Assembly (NCBI GenBank): GCA_045577675.1
Contig: JAZNIV010000040.1
Coordinates: forward strand, 1 to 13,955
From: UBA1738 sp045577675
GTDB lineage: Bacteria > Bacillota > Clostridia > UBA1381
Direction: 5' to 3'
Length of the DNA stretch: 13,955 nucleotides
The notes below the pieces were generated by a model. That model saw only the letters and a list, made by a program, of their open reading frames with translations. It had not been told where the DNA came from and did not search any database. Every line of letters begins with the position of its first letter. The first letter of the stretch is position 1. Positions 1-7,097 of the stretch are shown here, one piece after another. The position numbers were made by a program, and so were the translations under genes.

Positions 1-153
1 AAAACACATAGAATATTAATCGGCGACAGCTCTTATATACACTCCTAGGGGAAGTGATAATGTTTTAAAAGAATGTATATATGCTCTGCCGCCCATGTCC
101 TATGGCGGCCTGTACCTAATCAAATCCAATCAACTCCTTTAAATTTTTGCACT
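1..153. other. Gene-free stretch with GC-rich hairpin
   Basis: I find no convincing gene here. The minus strand has a ribosome-site-like AAAGGAG near 134-140, but only a few codons follow it before a stop. The one structure is a perfect 6-bp GC stem, GCCGCC at 88-93 and GGCGGC at 104-109, with a 10-base loop, which is conspicuous in AT-rich surroundings. It lies just beyond the terminator of the head operon, so it may belong to the leader of the next leftward transcript (late genes past the window edge). That placement is inference. Confidence 0.4.
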
Positions 154-179
154 AAAAAAACACCTTAATCGGTGTTTTT
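154..179 (-). terminator. Intrinsic terminator after the MuF/immunity pair
   Basis: Arms AAAAACACC (156-164) and GGTGTTTTT (171-179) form a stem with a 6-base loop. On the minus strand the stem is followed by a run of seven U (154-160). It begins only a few bases past the stop of the 74-aa gene at 183, so it ends the leftward head-gene transcript. The stem also has A and T runs on both sides, so it could work in both directions. The stop-then-hairpin-then-U-run layout is clear. Confidence 0.75.
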
Positions 180-182
180 GAT

Positions 183-407
183 TTATTGAATTTCCAATTT
201 TGTTGCTATATCACGTAATGACTTTCCATCAAATATAGTGCTATTCATAACATCATTGATATTGTCATACTCAACCTCAACATCTCCAAATGCTACAGAG
301 ATTTTGTTATGATTGAATGGGCAAATTGCGCCATGCACTCCATTGTAAACAAATTCTATGTCCTGAGTCAATGATAATATAAGCTTTTTCAATTTATCGC
401 CATTCAT
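183..407 (-). CDS. Small acidic protein, candidate immunity protein for the MuF toxin-like tail
   Basis: This is a 74-aa soluble protein with no signal peptide or membrane segment. It is rich in Asp and Asn, with a VEVEYDNINDVMNS stretch and a GKSLRDIATKL ending. It starts at ATG 407, six bases after the stop of the minor capsid gene, and the nearest strong Shine-Dalgarno-like AAGGAG lies inside the end of that gene, so translation is probably coupled. A terminator follows at once, making it the last gene of the transcript. A small acidic protein immediately 3' of a MuF protein with a polymorphic-toxin-like C-terminus is the usual position of an immunity protein. No catalytic motif is visible. 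Immunity function is inferred from position and composition; a structural phage protein of unknown role is the alternative. Confidence 0.6.
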   Translation of the reverse strand: MNGDKLKKLILSLTQDIEFVYNGVHGAICPFNHNKISVAFGDVEVEYDNINDVMNSTIFDGKSLRDIATKLEIQ

Positions 408-413
408 AGTATG

Positions 414-1955
414 TCAGCATGCTCCTTTCTCTCTCTCTCTTTCTGATAATTCATTTGCAGGTCTGTCTGAAATTTTATCATCCTTCCAAATTATATCATG
501 ACGATGCTCTCCATAATCACCATAAGGATGGTTTTTGGGATTCCCGTGATTTGTAGGATGTATTTGTTTATACATCCTGCCATCGGCATCATATATGGTT
601 CGTTCAATATGACCATCCTTACATTTAACATCCACAACTGCATTTGGTTTGTATGTAGGCGATACATGTTTCAACCTATCGGTAACAATAATTGTTCCGT
701 CTTTATTATAATGTATAGCCTTATACTTGTCAACCGACCACTTATTCGCATAAACCGCCTTACTGCTTACACTCTTTGTCCAAGCCTTAATGCCCTTTTC
801 GGTTTCCGCACAGAACATCTGCTCACGGGAGCGGTCACGTTTAAGTCCGGTCTGGCTGCAGAAGTCTAAAAGTTCAGCTTCTTTGCTTTTCAAGCGGACT
901 GCCTTTTTCTCAAAGCTTGCTTTGAGCTCCGACAAAAGCTCATTATCCTCTGTATTCTTCATAGCCTCATCAATACCTACAAGCTCGCGCTTCAGCTCTC
1001 GGATATGCCGTTCCATACCTCGCTGTTTTTGAACAGCTTTCCATTCCGGTATTTCTTCACCATCATATGTAACCGTTGCATTTTTAAGTGATTCAAGCTC
1101 CTCATCGGTATATACCCTTTTAGAAGCTCCTTCAAAAAACATATTCCAGTCATGCCTGCAGTTTGCTCCCATAAAACCTGTTACAGTTCCGTAGCCTATA
1201 TCATCAAGCGTCAAATATCCGCTTCTTCCGGAACGTGACACAAGCCGTCCCTGCCACATAGCATGCTCCGGTCTTGCCCCACTATGTGCAGATATTTCCA
1301 TAATATCAACATCATACTCATCGGCACGCATTTCCGAAAGTCTTATACAGCTCTGATTAACGCCCGTAAGCACTGCACGTCTGACCGCTGCATCAAGACT
1401 CTGTATATGCCCCGAAGGATATACAACCTTAATATCCTGCCGGCTGGCAGAGATAATCGCTTCCTTAATTGCCTGCTGATATGTAAGGCCTCCGGATGTA
1501 ATCTGCATATGAGCAACATTAGCACAGTTTATAAATGCAGTCTGGCTTGTCGCTGCCGTTGTTCTTGTAAGGTTTAAAACCTCACTTGCTGTATCCTTTA
1601 AGCTTGCTGTGTAGATTTTCGACATCTGCGGCGACAGCGTTTTAAATTTCACAGGGGAATATCCAGCAAGCTCTAAAACCTCATCATCATAATTAAATAC
1701 CTCAGTTTTAGCATCTATAAAGGCTTTTTCAACTTCTGCCTTTTGTCGGTTTGTTTCCTTTGCAACAGCTTCTGTTATTTCATCAAGGCACATCCCGGCA
1801 TTTTGCAGAAGCTCCGCCTGATAGCTTGCAGTGTCGGTAATGGTGAAGTCGGTCTTTATAATTCTTCTGATAATATCACGAAGTATACTTTCAGAAAGCT
1901 CCTTATGAACCTCTAAAAGCGTGAGCATTCGTGATAAATATTCCGGAGTAATCAT
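414..1955 (-). CDS. MuF-type phage minor capsid protein (Phage_min_cap2-like) with toxin-like C-terminal cassette
   Basis: This 513-aa head protein corresponds in position to Mu gp30/SPP1 gp7. It would sit at the portal or head interior and can be ejected with the DNA in some phages. The core is recognisable: SAHSGARPEHAMWQGR at about residues 222-237 and GANCRHDW at about 263-270, typical of the minor capsid protein 2 family. A charged predicted coiled coil follows (about 310-365). The last ~90 residues look like a separate module, with a short beta-rich stretch (430-460), then a His-rich block (HPTNHGNPKNHP, EHRHDIIW, about 466-490) and an acidic/basic tail. That arrangement matches MuF proteins that carry exchangeable polymorphic toxin tails. 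The start ATG overlaps the portal stop (ATGA). Head function is secure. Toxic activity is inference, and I cannot name the toxin family. Confidence 0.85.
   Translation of the reverse strand: MITPEYLSRMLTLLEVHKELSESILRDIIRRIIKTDFTITDTASYQAELLQNAGMCLDEITEAVAKETNRQKAEVEKAFIDAKTEVFNYDDEVLELAGYSPVKFKTLSPQMSKIYTASLKDTASEVLNLTRTTAATSQTAFINCANVAHMQITSGGLTYQQAIKEAIISASRQDIKVVYPSGHIQSLDAAVRRAVLTGVNQSCIRLSEMRADEYDVDIMEISAHSGARPEHAMWQGRLVSRSGRSGYLTLDDIGYGTVTGFMGANCRHDWNMFFEGASKRVYTDEELESLKNATVTYDGEEIPEWKAVQKQRGMERHIRELKRELVGIDEAMKNTEDNELLSELKASFEKKAVRLKSKEAELLDFCSQTGLKRDRSREQMFCAETEKGIKAWTKSVSSKAVYANKWSVDKYKAIHYNKDGTIIVTDRLKHVSPTYKPNAVVDVKCKDGHIERTIYDADGRMYKQIHPTNHGNPKNHPYGDYGEHRHDIIWKDDKISDRPANELSEREREKGAC
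429..440. repeat. (CT)6 dinucleotide run at the 3' end of the minor capsid gene
   Basis: Six CT units lie over codons for the Ser-Glu-Arg-Glu-Arg-Glu-Lys tail of the minor capsid protein. Gain or loss of one unit would shift the frame of the last few residues and move the stop. The purine run on the coding strand also leads into the AAGGAG that is the nearest ribosome site for the next gene. Confidence 0.6.
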
Positions 1956-3289
1956 TCTTCAATGCCTTCAGGCTCACTGCCCATGACATTCGCTTTGGCT
2001 GTTTTTTCATCTTCACCCATATACCAGCTCCTTAGCTCCCATGGCTGCAAAATTCCAAGACTTACAAGACGCATCTTTTCCTCAAACTCTGTTTTTCGGT
2101 CAGCTATGATGCTGTCGTCAAAATCAAATGATACGGAGCATTCACCATCAGGGCAAAGCTCATAAAGGTCAGCAAAAATTTGTAATACCTCGACAAGCTC
2201 AAGAAGTGCATTTTTTAAAGCTGACTGTATATCGGATACAGTAGAATAACTCCTCTGCTTTGATGACTTTATCTCTTCAGCAGTTTTATCAACATCCTGC
2301 GTATCCGATAAGGTTCCATAGGCAAGTCCTGTATTAAATTCAATCTTACGAAGGATTTCGTTAAGACCTTTTATTAGATTTCCTTCCCGAAGTGTAGGTG
2401 TCCACTCCTCAAACAGTTCTTCTGAATTTAAAAGCCTATAGAGCCGCTTGTCCGGAAGTATTTTATTGCCGTCTTTATCAGTCTTAAAAGCTGTTTCATC
2501 TGCATATACAGCTCGCTCTCCGCTTTCAAATTCCCACAAAAGCCGTTCATACTGCTTATTTGCATCATCAATAAGCTTTAAGCTTCCTGCAAATACTGAG
2601 ATACCAAGCGGTGAGTCAGTATCAAATCTGTTTGCCATAGGCATTTTGAAATATGCAAACAGCGGTCTTTTTATACCTTTAATATACGTCTCCGGCTGAA
2701 GATTACCCCATTCAGGTATATCAGAAAGTGATGTTCTTCGTCCTAAGCTTATATCTGTGTCCGAAACATACGTAGTATTCCGCACTACATACATATCATC
2801 CAGCCAAGTATGTTCTTCAATTCTTGTATAATATTTTTTCCCTTTAAATATTCGGTCCAGAAATACACAAGACGTAATATTGCCGGCAGGGTCAACAGCT
2901 GTCGGAACAAATCGCTCAGCCTGTACGCAGTCTATGTATATTTTGCCGTTATATACATACGGCTTAAACATAACACCGCCAAGAGCTGCTGCACTTTCTG
3001 CATTCTTGCGAATGTCTTTTATGAAGTCCTGATAGCTGTTATTTAGATATTCGGCACGTTCTGAACCGCTTATTTTAGTTTTAAACTCAAGAGTTACTAA
3101 CCTTGCCAATTCTGTCGAAATAGAAGCCGGCAGAGAGAGACTGCCACTTTTGGTATAAGCACTTCGCCATTTTGTTATTTCTTGAGTCATTACATCTGAT
3201 ATTGCCGGTTTAATGCCCAACGTATCAAGTGTTTTGTAAAATCCGAAAATTCCAATCACCTTCTCAAAAAAATCTCTTACTTTTCCCAT
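1952..3289 (-). CDS. Phage portal protein (SPP1 gp6-like)
   Basis: The protein is 445 aa from the ATG at 3289. A TTG 12 bases upstream is in frame but sits almost on top of its own purine run, so the ATG is preferred. Portal proteins form the dodecameric ring at the capsid vertex through which terminase pumps DNA. The sequence has the family's features: an N-terminal clamp-like region, a central helical LKLIDDANKQYERLLWEF block at about residues 230-250 followed by ERAVYADE, then a KTAEEIKSSKQRSYSTV segment typical of SPP1 gp6-type portals, and an acidic C-terminus. Its length fits the family. It overlaps terminase by 13 bases upstream and the minor capsid gene by ATGA downstream, giving the usual TerL-portal-MuF order. 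Confidence 0.9.
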   Translation of the reverse strand: MGKVRDFFEKVIGIFGFYKTLDTLGIKPAISDVMTQEITKWRSAYTKSGSLSLPASISTELARLVTLEFKTKISGSERAEYLNNSYQDFIKDIRKNAESAAALGGVMFKPYVYNGKIYIDCVQAERFVPTAVDPAGNITSCVFLDRIFKGKKYYTRIEEHTWLDDMYVVRNTTYVSDTDISLGRRTSLSDIPEWGNLQPETYIKGIKRPLFAYFKMPMANRFDTDSPLGISVFAGSLKLIDDANKQYERLLWEFESGERAVYADETAFKTDKDGNKILPDKRLYRLLNSEELFEEWTPTLREGNLIKGLNEILRKIEFNTGLAYGTLSDTQDVDKTAEEIKSSKQRSYSTVSDIQSALKNALLELVEVLQIFADLYELCPDGECSVSFDFDDSIIADRKTEFEEKMRLVSLGILQPWELRSWYMGEDEKTAKANVMGSEPEGIEE

Positions 3290-4638
3290 AGTTGTCCCCA
3301 AATCCTTTTAAGTACTGTCATGCAAAAATACCGGGTATCGTCCATTGCGTGGTCGTTTGCCTTAATAGGCTTATCCTCTGTACTTGAAGTATCCCATGCA
3401 TATATCCCAAATTCAGAAATAGCACCGGTGCAATCCTTGTGAATCAGTATTTTGTCACTTGCTAACAGTGAAGCGGTATATCTGATACCGTCAAGCACGG
3501 CATTCTTCGCTTTTTTTACAGAGAATTTTCCGTGCCGCTTGACTGTTTCTATAAAGCTTGCAGCTGACGGGTCGATTATGACATACTGAATATTCTTTCC
3601 GTCTGCCAGCTTTTCAAGCTCCTCATAATATTCTTCATCGGTTTTGAGATGTTGTTCATCTCTGCCGTTGTAATAAAATTCTCTTATACGGTATGCCTTT
3701 CCGCCAGACATACACCACAGCCCCATACTGCAAGGGTTAAGTGTTCCGTAGTCTATGCTTATGTAATATTCGCTACCATCCGGCATTTCTGTGAAAATGT
3801 GCTTTTCCTTATCAAACATCGGATAAATAAGACCTTCAGCAAGTGCCCATTTACCAAGAATAAACCTATCAAAATATACAGTGCCGGCATATTCACGTTC
3901 CAGGTTCTTTATAAATTCCTCCGAAAGCTTCGGATTATCGTAAATCTGATACCGCTGCCTGAACACATCTGCACCGCTCTCTAAAAACTTTAAAAGCCAA
4001 TGGTTAGGGTTATCCGGGTTACACGTTCCATCAAAACAGGAATTTGGTTTATCAAGTCTTGACTTCAGCATTGAAAATACTTCCTCATTCCATGTAGTTA
4101 CCTCATCACCATAACAGTATTCAATGCCGGCACCCTGAAGCTTCGATACCTGATTTACCTTATCAGCTCCCAGTGCGTGACATTTCTTACCGAACATCAT
4201 TACTGTGTTGTCACTGCCGATATTACCGATAAGCTCATTTCCCCATATAGAACGCATTGGTTCTAAAATATTTCGGTTTAAGGTTCCTTTGGTATTTCCC
4301 AAAAGAAGAATAAGACCTGCACCTGTGCAAGAAGAAATCCTCTTTGCAATATGGAAATAATCAAGGAAGGTTTTCCCGCTTCTTGTAGCACCCTCTTTTA
4401 TATTCCATCGGTGGGTAGCACCCTTCCAGAACTCAGCCTGCTTGTCAGTAAAGAGCTGCCCGTCTGATATACTTTTTTCAAGCTGCACTAAAACTCTTTC
4501 CGTAATACGCTTCTTTTGTTCATTTGTAATGCTGCCATTTTCACAAAATCGCTGGACAAATTCAAATATGTCCTGCAGGGTGTTCAAAACAAGGGTGTTA
4601 TTCCTGTTAAACTTCATAAAATCATATATAAGTCCCAT
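3277..4638 (-). CDS. Phage terminase large subunit (TerL)
   Basis: This 453-aa packaging motor ATPase and nuclease cuts phage DNA and drives it into the prohead. The ATPase domain shows a Walker A motif, GATRSGKT, at residues 83-90 and a Walker B-like EYCYGDEV at 173-180, with the catalytic acidic pair at its end. The C-terminal RNase H-like nuclease shows the expected acidic residues in YYISIDYGT (D296), YVIIDPSA (D356) and NDHAMDD (D429/D433). Length and domain order are normal for the PBSX/Terminase_3 type, with no break or missing motif. It starts at ATG 4638, preceded by GAGG with good spacing, 8 bases after the upstream HTH gene. In a transposable phage TerL packages headfuls from integrated copies, so host DNA attached to the phage ends would be expected. 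Confidence 0.95.
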   Translation of the reverse strand: MGLIYDFMKFNRNNTLVLNTLQDIFEFVQRFCENGSITNEQKKRITERVLVQLEKSISDGQLFTDKQAEFWKGATHRWNIKEGATRSGKTFLDYFHIAKRISSCTGAGLILLLGNTKGTLNRNILEPMRSIWGNELIGNIGSDNTVMMFGKKCHALGADKVNQVSKLQGAGIEYCYGDEVTTWNEEVFSMLKSRLDKPNSCFDGTCNPDNPNHWLLKFLESGADVFRQRYQIYDNPKLSEEFIKNLEREYAGTVYFDRFILGKWALAEGLIYPMFDKEKHIFTEMPDGSEYYISIDYGTLNPCSMGLWCMSGGKAYRIREFYYNGRDEQHLKTDEEYYEELEKLADGKNIQYVIIDPSAASFIETVKRHGKFSVKKAKNAVLDGIRYTASLLASDKILIHKDCTGAISEFGIYAWDTSSTEDKPIKANDHAMDDTRYFCMTVLKRIWGQLWEK

Positions 4639-4645
4639 ATTTACC

Positions 4646-4930
4646 TCAATGATACTTTTCTGCAGATAGTATCCTTACTGCAATTTCGTGTTCACGGAAA
4701 AGGTTCGGTTCGCTCCGATGCAGCATATCATAAAACAGTTTTTGCTTCTTTCTCCTTTTTGCCGATTCTTCTTTTCTAAAGGTTTGTTCTTTTTCCCACT
4801 CCGGCTGAGCCTGCAGGAAGCAGCTTACAGTCTGACGTGTCTTTCCGACAAGCTCAGAAATCTCGGTTATTTTCCTATGCTCCTCAAAATATAGCCTGTG
4901 AGCTTTTTTCTGCCATTCTTTAAAAGCCAT
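4646..4930 (-). CDS. Small HTH protein upstream of TerL, possible small terminase or packaging protein
   Basis: The protein is 94 aa from the ATG at 4930, which has GGAGG about ten bases upstream. An in-frame TTG at 5011 would add 27 residues and begin just past the previous gene's stop, but its ribosome site is weaker. Residues ~1-45 contain a helix-turn-helix-like segment (ITEISELVGKTRQTVSCFLQ), in which a two-helix unit resembles the DNA-recognition domain of small terminase subunits. The rest is helical and strongly basic (FRKEESAKRRKKQK). Its position directly before TerL suggests a role in DNA recognition during packaging. The upstream gp27-like gene is the other candidate for that job, so the division of labour is unresolved. 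I do not recognise a named family. Confidence 0.65.
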   Translation of the reverse strand: MAFKEWQKKAHRLYFEEHRKITEISELVGKTRQTVSCFLQAQPEWEKEQTFRKEESAKRRKKQKLFYDMLHRSEPNLFREHEIAVRILSAEKYH

Positions 4931-5014
4931 ACCTTTAAAGCCTCCGTTTTTTAACATTTTTGTCGGATTTTTCAGGGCAGGACGAAATATTTTGGCACGT
5001 ATAATGTCCAAAAT

Positions 5015-5578
5015 TTATTTATCCTGTGTTATCCTTTCCGCAAAATCCTCCGCAAAGAAGATAAGACGCTGTGCAAGATGAGGGTCTTTATCTGAAATTT
5101 CCTCAAATATCTGTTGCTTAAACCCTGTAAGTGCTAAATCAAGCTTTTTAGAAAGCTCCGAGTATACCTTATCCTTATATCCCTTTGCTCTTGAAAGAGC
5201 TATAAGGTTTTGCACCGCTTTATTCAGGTCCATTTCGTCCCATTCCTCTTGGGCTACGGCAATCCTTTGCGTAAGACCTCCGGCAATCATCTGCATTGTT
5301 CCTTCAGTATAGTCAAGGTCCGGGTTTTTCTTTACTGCCTCGACTATCGCTGCAACCTGTGCCTGTGCTTCAAGCACCCTTTTAGTTGCATTGTTTGTTT
5401 TTACAGCATATCTTCCTACGCTGCTTCTTGAAACGTCATATCCCTGACCTTTTAAGTAATCCGAAATATCCTGATAGGAATATGTAACATTCGCCAGCAT
5501 TGACTCAACAATGAGCCGTATCTCCTGCGGCAGCTCATCTATCTTTGACCGTGTTCTTGTTTTCCTTCTTTCACTCAC
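5015..5578 (-). CDS. Mu gp27-like protein (DUF3486), putative small terminase
   Basis: This 187-aa protein begins at GTG 5578, eight bases after a GGAGG. It has the hallmark N-terminus of the Mu gp27/DUF3486 family: RSKIDELPQEIR, then an HTH-like stretch YSYQDISDYLKGQGYDVSRSSV (to ~residue 55) and a helical remainder, where tyrosine- and alanine-rich helices run to the end. Family members lie immediately upstream of TerL in Mu-like phages and are thought to act as, or with, the small terminase subunit. Here the extra HTH gene at 4646-4930 separates it from TerL. The family call is confident; the small-terminase role is established by analogy rather than visible in the residues. Confidence 0.88.
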   Translation of the reverse strand: MSERRKTRTRSKIDELPQEIRLIVESMLANVTYSYQDISDYLKGQGYDVSRSSVGRYAVKTNNATKRVLEAQAQVAAIVEAVKKNPDLDYTEGTMQMIAGGLTQRIAVAQEEWDEMDLNKAVQNLIALSRAKGYKDKVYSELSKKLDLALTGFKQQIFEEISDKDPHLAQRLIFFAEDFAERITQDK

Positions 5579-5594
5579 GCCATCCGCCTCCTTA

Positions 5595-5930
5595 TCAGAG
5601 GTCGATACCTATATCAGAAATAAGGTGATTGGAGAGCTGTACCCCGTTTGCGTGCAGCCTGATTTCCAAATCCTCAAAATCCATATCGCACGGAAGTACC
5701 TCTTCGTGAGTCTCGCTGTCACGCACCTTTATATATCCCATGTCCGCAAAATAGTCAATTGCACCGGTTACATCGCTTATTTCAAGCTCATATGCTTCAA
5801 GTGTTCGGAGCAACTCCTTTGTCTTAAACCATCCACGCTTAAAAAATGTAACAATCGTCCTCATAACAATTCCGTTATTTTGGCAGAATGTTTCCTTTTC
5901 ATCCTTTATTAATTCTTCTTTAATTTTCAT
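5595..5930 (-). CDS. Mu gp26-position protein, winged-helix-like
   Basis: This 111-aa protein starts at ATG 5930, four bases past the stop-side boundary of the gene before it. Residues ~20-75 read as a winged helix: helices around IVMRTIVTFFKRGWF and LLRTLEAYELEISDV, then a helix and a strand pair (YFADMGYIKVRDSET). The C-terminal IRLHANGVQLSNHLISD resembles the 'LT..G...A' ending of the small ArsR-like phage proteins (VpaChn25_0724 type) found between gp25 and gp27 in Mu-like phages. That position match supports the call. The molecular role is unknown even for the known relatives. Confidence 0.65.
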   Translation of the reverse strand: MKIKEELIKDEKETFCQNNGIVMRTIVTFFKRGWFKTKELLRTLEAYELEISDVTGAIDYFADMGYIKVRDSETHEEVLPCDMDFEDLEIRLHANGVQLSNHLISDIGIDL

Positions 5931-5933
5931 AAT

Positions 5934-6263
5934 CTACTTCCTTTCCATTAAAATTTCATATATTTTATCCAGCTTTTTTGAAATCTCTCCCTGTGTCCGG
6001 TTATATTCCTTCCGGGGAACGAACTTATCCGTCATCCTCAGCTCAAGCTCACTTAAATACTTCAAAAATTCTTCGCCGTTTACAGGCTTACAGTCACATT
6101 TTTTTACATAGTTTTCTTGAATGTTCCTTTCAACCGTTTCAATCCTTTCCTCTAAATCCTTTACCTTTGAGGCTTCTTTTTTGAATATATATCCGACAAG
6201 CCCTGAAAAGGATGTTGCAACAAGCTGTATTATTGCCAGTATCCAATTTGCAATGTTTGGCAT
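5934..6263 (-). CDS. Membrane-anchored coiled-coil phage protein (Mu gp25/DUF2730-like)
   Basis: The protein is 109 aa from the ATG at 6263, with GGAGG about ten bases upstream. The frame is open to a TTG at 6311, but that TTG is itself part of an upstream GGAGG, so I prefer the ATG. A single N-terminal transmembrane segment (about residues 6-27, ILAIIQLVATSFSGLVGYIF) is followed by a long charged coiled coil (~30-50 and ~85-105) with a short CDCKPV linker. This is the layout of the gp25/DUF2730 proteins upstream of gp26-gp27 in Mu-like phages. As the first sizeable gene after Mor it should lead the middle or late transcript. A holin-like or spanin-like role is possible but nothing specific shows it. 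Confidence 0.65.
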   Translation of the reverse strand: MPNIANWILAIIQLVATSFSGLVGYIFKKEASKVKDLEERIETVERNIQENYVKKCDCKPVNGEEFLKYLSELELRMTDKFVPRKEYNRTQGEISKKLDKIYEILMERK

Positions 6264-6298
6264 CTGTCCTGTCCCTCCACAAATCTTTCTTTCCTCAT
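6230..6298 (-). CDS. Possible 22-aa leader peptide ORF overlapping the gp25-like gene
   Basis: An ATG at 6298 sits six bases after a GGAGG (6305-6309), the best ribosome site in the middle-promoter leader. The frame runs 22 codons (MRKERFVEGQDRCQ...) and stops inside the next gene, overlapping its start at 6263 in another frame. A ribosome reading it would pass through the start region of the gp25-like gene, which would suit translational coupling. The peptide itself is unremarkable. The strong ribosome site is real; function is speculative. Confidence 0.3.
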   Translation of the reverse strand: MRKERFVEGQDRCQTLQIGYWQ

Positions 6299-6316
6299 AA
6301 AATACCTCCAAAATAA

Positions 6317-6346
6317 AATTACAGTAACGCCTTTGTTACTGTAATT
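6317..6346 (-). promoter_or_regulatory. Perfect 12-bp-arm hairpin in the mor-downstream leader
   Basis: Arms AATTACAGTAAC (6317-6328) and GTTACTGTAATT (6335-6346) are exact inverted repeats with a 6-base loop. On the minus strand the stem is followed by TTATTTT and then the GGAGG at 6305-6309. It could be an AT-rich terminator for the early operon, an attenuator at the very 5' end of the middle transcript, or a protein-binding site. The low GC of the stem makes strong termination doubtful. Confidence 0.6.
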
Positions 6347-6348
6347 CT

Positions 6349-6377
6349 ACTATATTATTATAAAGCTGTATGGTAAA
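6349..6377 (-). promoter_or_regulatory. Candidate Mor-dependent middle promoter
   Basis: The minus strand carries two overlapping good -10 boxes, TATAAT (6357-6362) and TATAGT (6349-6354). At 17-bp spacing the matching -35 boxes are poor (TAAAAT, or TTTACC at 6372-6377). A good -10 with a weak -35 is the signature of activator-dependent promoters, and in Mu the gene directly upstream, Mor, activates exactly such a promoter (Pm) placed just after mor. The palindrome at 6371-6388 overlaps the -35 zone. Which -10 is used cannot be decided from the sequence. Confidence 0.5.
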
Positions 6378-6388
6378 ATATTTTACCA
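6371..6388. promoter_or_regulatory. 18-bp perfect palindrome, candidate Mor binding site
   Basis: TGGTAAAATATTTTACCA equals its own reverse complement over all 18 bases. It is centred about 29-38 bp upstream of the start sites predicted from the two candidate -10 boxes, roughly where a dimeric activator touching RNA polymerase would bind. Mor-family activators are dimers that bind dyad sites upstream of Pm. Its left half (TGGTAAAATATT) recurs at 12584-12595 in the early leader. An 18-bp perfect palindrome is unlikely to be chance even in AT-rich DNA. Confidence 0.6.
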
Positions 6389-6395
6389 AAGTATT

Positions 6396-6713
6396 TTATA
6401 CATCAAGGTCAAAGAAGCTTATTTGGTCCTTGTTGGGTTCGTTCTGCTTTTTTACTATTTCATCCGCTACAATCTGCCGGATTGCCATTTCAGTAATTCC
6501 GTACTTTCGGGCAAGCTGCTTGAAGTTATATCCGTTAAATTCTGTGATTATCTTTTTATTGCGTAGGGGACGCTCCACAGCTTCATATTTAGGGAAGTAT
6601 ACACGCTCACCGGAAAACAGTCTTGCAAGCTTTAGGGCACTTTCTAAATCGAGCTCTGCAGCAATTGCGTCGTAAGGCTCCGGTAAATCCTCGTATTTAA
6701 TTTCATCACACAC
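6396..6713 (-). CDS. mor: Mor-type transcription activator (middle operon)
   Basis: This 105-aa protein starts at GTG 6713 after AAGGAAG. The nearby ATG at 6718 is out of frame. Like Mu Mor it has an N-terminal helical dimerisation part, a glycine-led strand (SGERVYFPK, ~34-42) matching Mor's GGGQVYIPR, then FNGYNFKQLARKYGITEMAIRQIV (~59-82) matching Mor's NDFNGRNVSELTTRYGV helix-turn-helix. In Mu, Mor is made early and turns on the middle promoter by contacting RNA polymerase at a dyad upstream of a weak -35. Here the gene follows GemA with the usual order, and such a promoter-like region follows it. In Mu the next gene is the late activator C; here head genes follow instead, so this Mor may control them directly. 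Confidence 0.9.
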   Translation of the reverse strand: MCDEIKYEDLPEPYDAIAAELDLESALKLARLFSGERVYFPKYEAVERPLRNKKIITEFNGYNFKQLARKYGITEMAIRQIVADEIVKKQNEPNKDQISFFDLDV

Positions 6714-6720
6714 AGCATAG

Positions 6721-7095
6721 TCACTTCCTTTCAGCTAATGCCTTAAGCCCTTCTATAACCTTTGCAGCCTGACTGACAGTAAGCCAATCAATCACATCTG
6801 TTTTTGCATATTTTTTGATAAAACCGGCAAGCCTTGCAGGGTTATCATTCCATCCCAATTTATATTCCAGGTCTTTAATATATTTCTTCTGTCTCTCCGA
6901 AATCATTCCCCGGGGCGAAGGCTTTATTGCATCCTTACCTTGCACACGGTCAATTAAGTACAAAGCCTGCCTGTCCGACAAATGCGAAATATGCTCCTCC
7001 TGCAGCTCCTCAATACATAATGAATGCAGCATATCCTTGTCCACTCCGTATTCACGTGCAACCGCCCATAGTCGACGCATTAGTTCAGGCTTCAT
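6721..7095 (-). CDS. gemA: GemA/Mu gp16-like protein
   Basis: This 124-aa protein starts at ATG 7095, just past the stop of the zinc-ribbon gene. It belongs to the Mu gp16/GemA family (formerly DUF1018). The N-terminal helical half contains MKPELMRRLWAVAREYG and LSDRQALYLIDRV, and the C-terminal half has SERQKKYIKDLEYKLGW and a terminal helical domain. In Mu, GemA alters expression of host replication and cell-division genes and is made early; the detailed mechanism is unclear. The gene ends at 6721 and the Mor start lies 8 bases on, so the two are co-translated. The order GemA-Mor is conserved with Mu. Confidence 0.88.
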   Translation of the reverse strand: MKPELMRRLWAVAREYGVDKDMLHSLCIEELQEEHISHLSDRQALYLIDRVQGKDAIKPSPRGMISERQKKYIKDLEYKLGWNDNPARLAGFIKKYAKTDVIDWLTVSQAAKVIEGLKALAERK

Positions 7096-7097
7096 TT

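Noticed and set aside
3113..3119. Single TGTCGAA (Spo0A box) in the portal gene, and another on the other strand at 1618-1624
   Set aside because: Isolated 7-mers inside coding sequence are expected by chance in a window this size.
3290..3301. TTG start for the portal protein
   Set aside because: The purine run lies almost on the TTG. The ATG at 3289 is a better start and keeps a normal small overlap with TerL.
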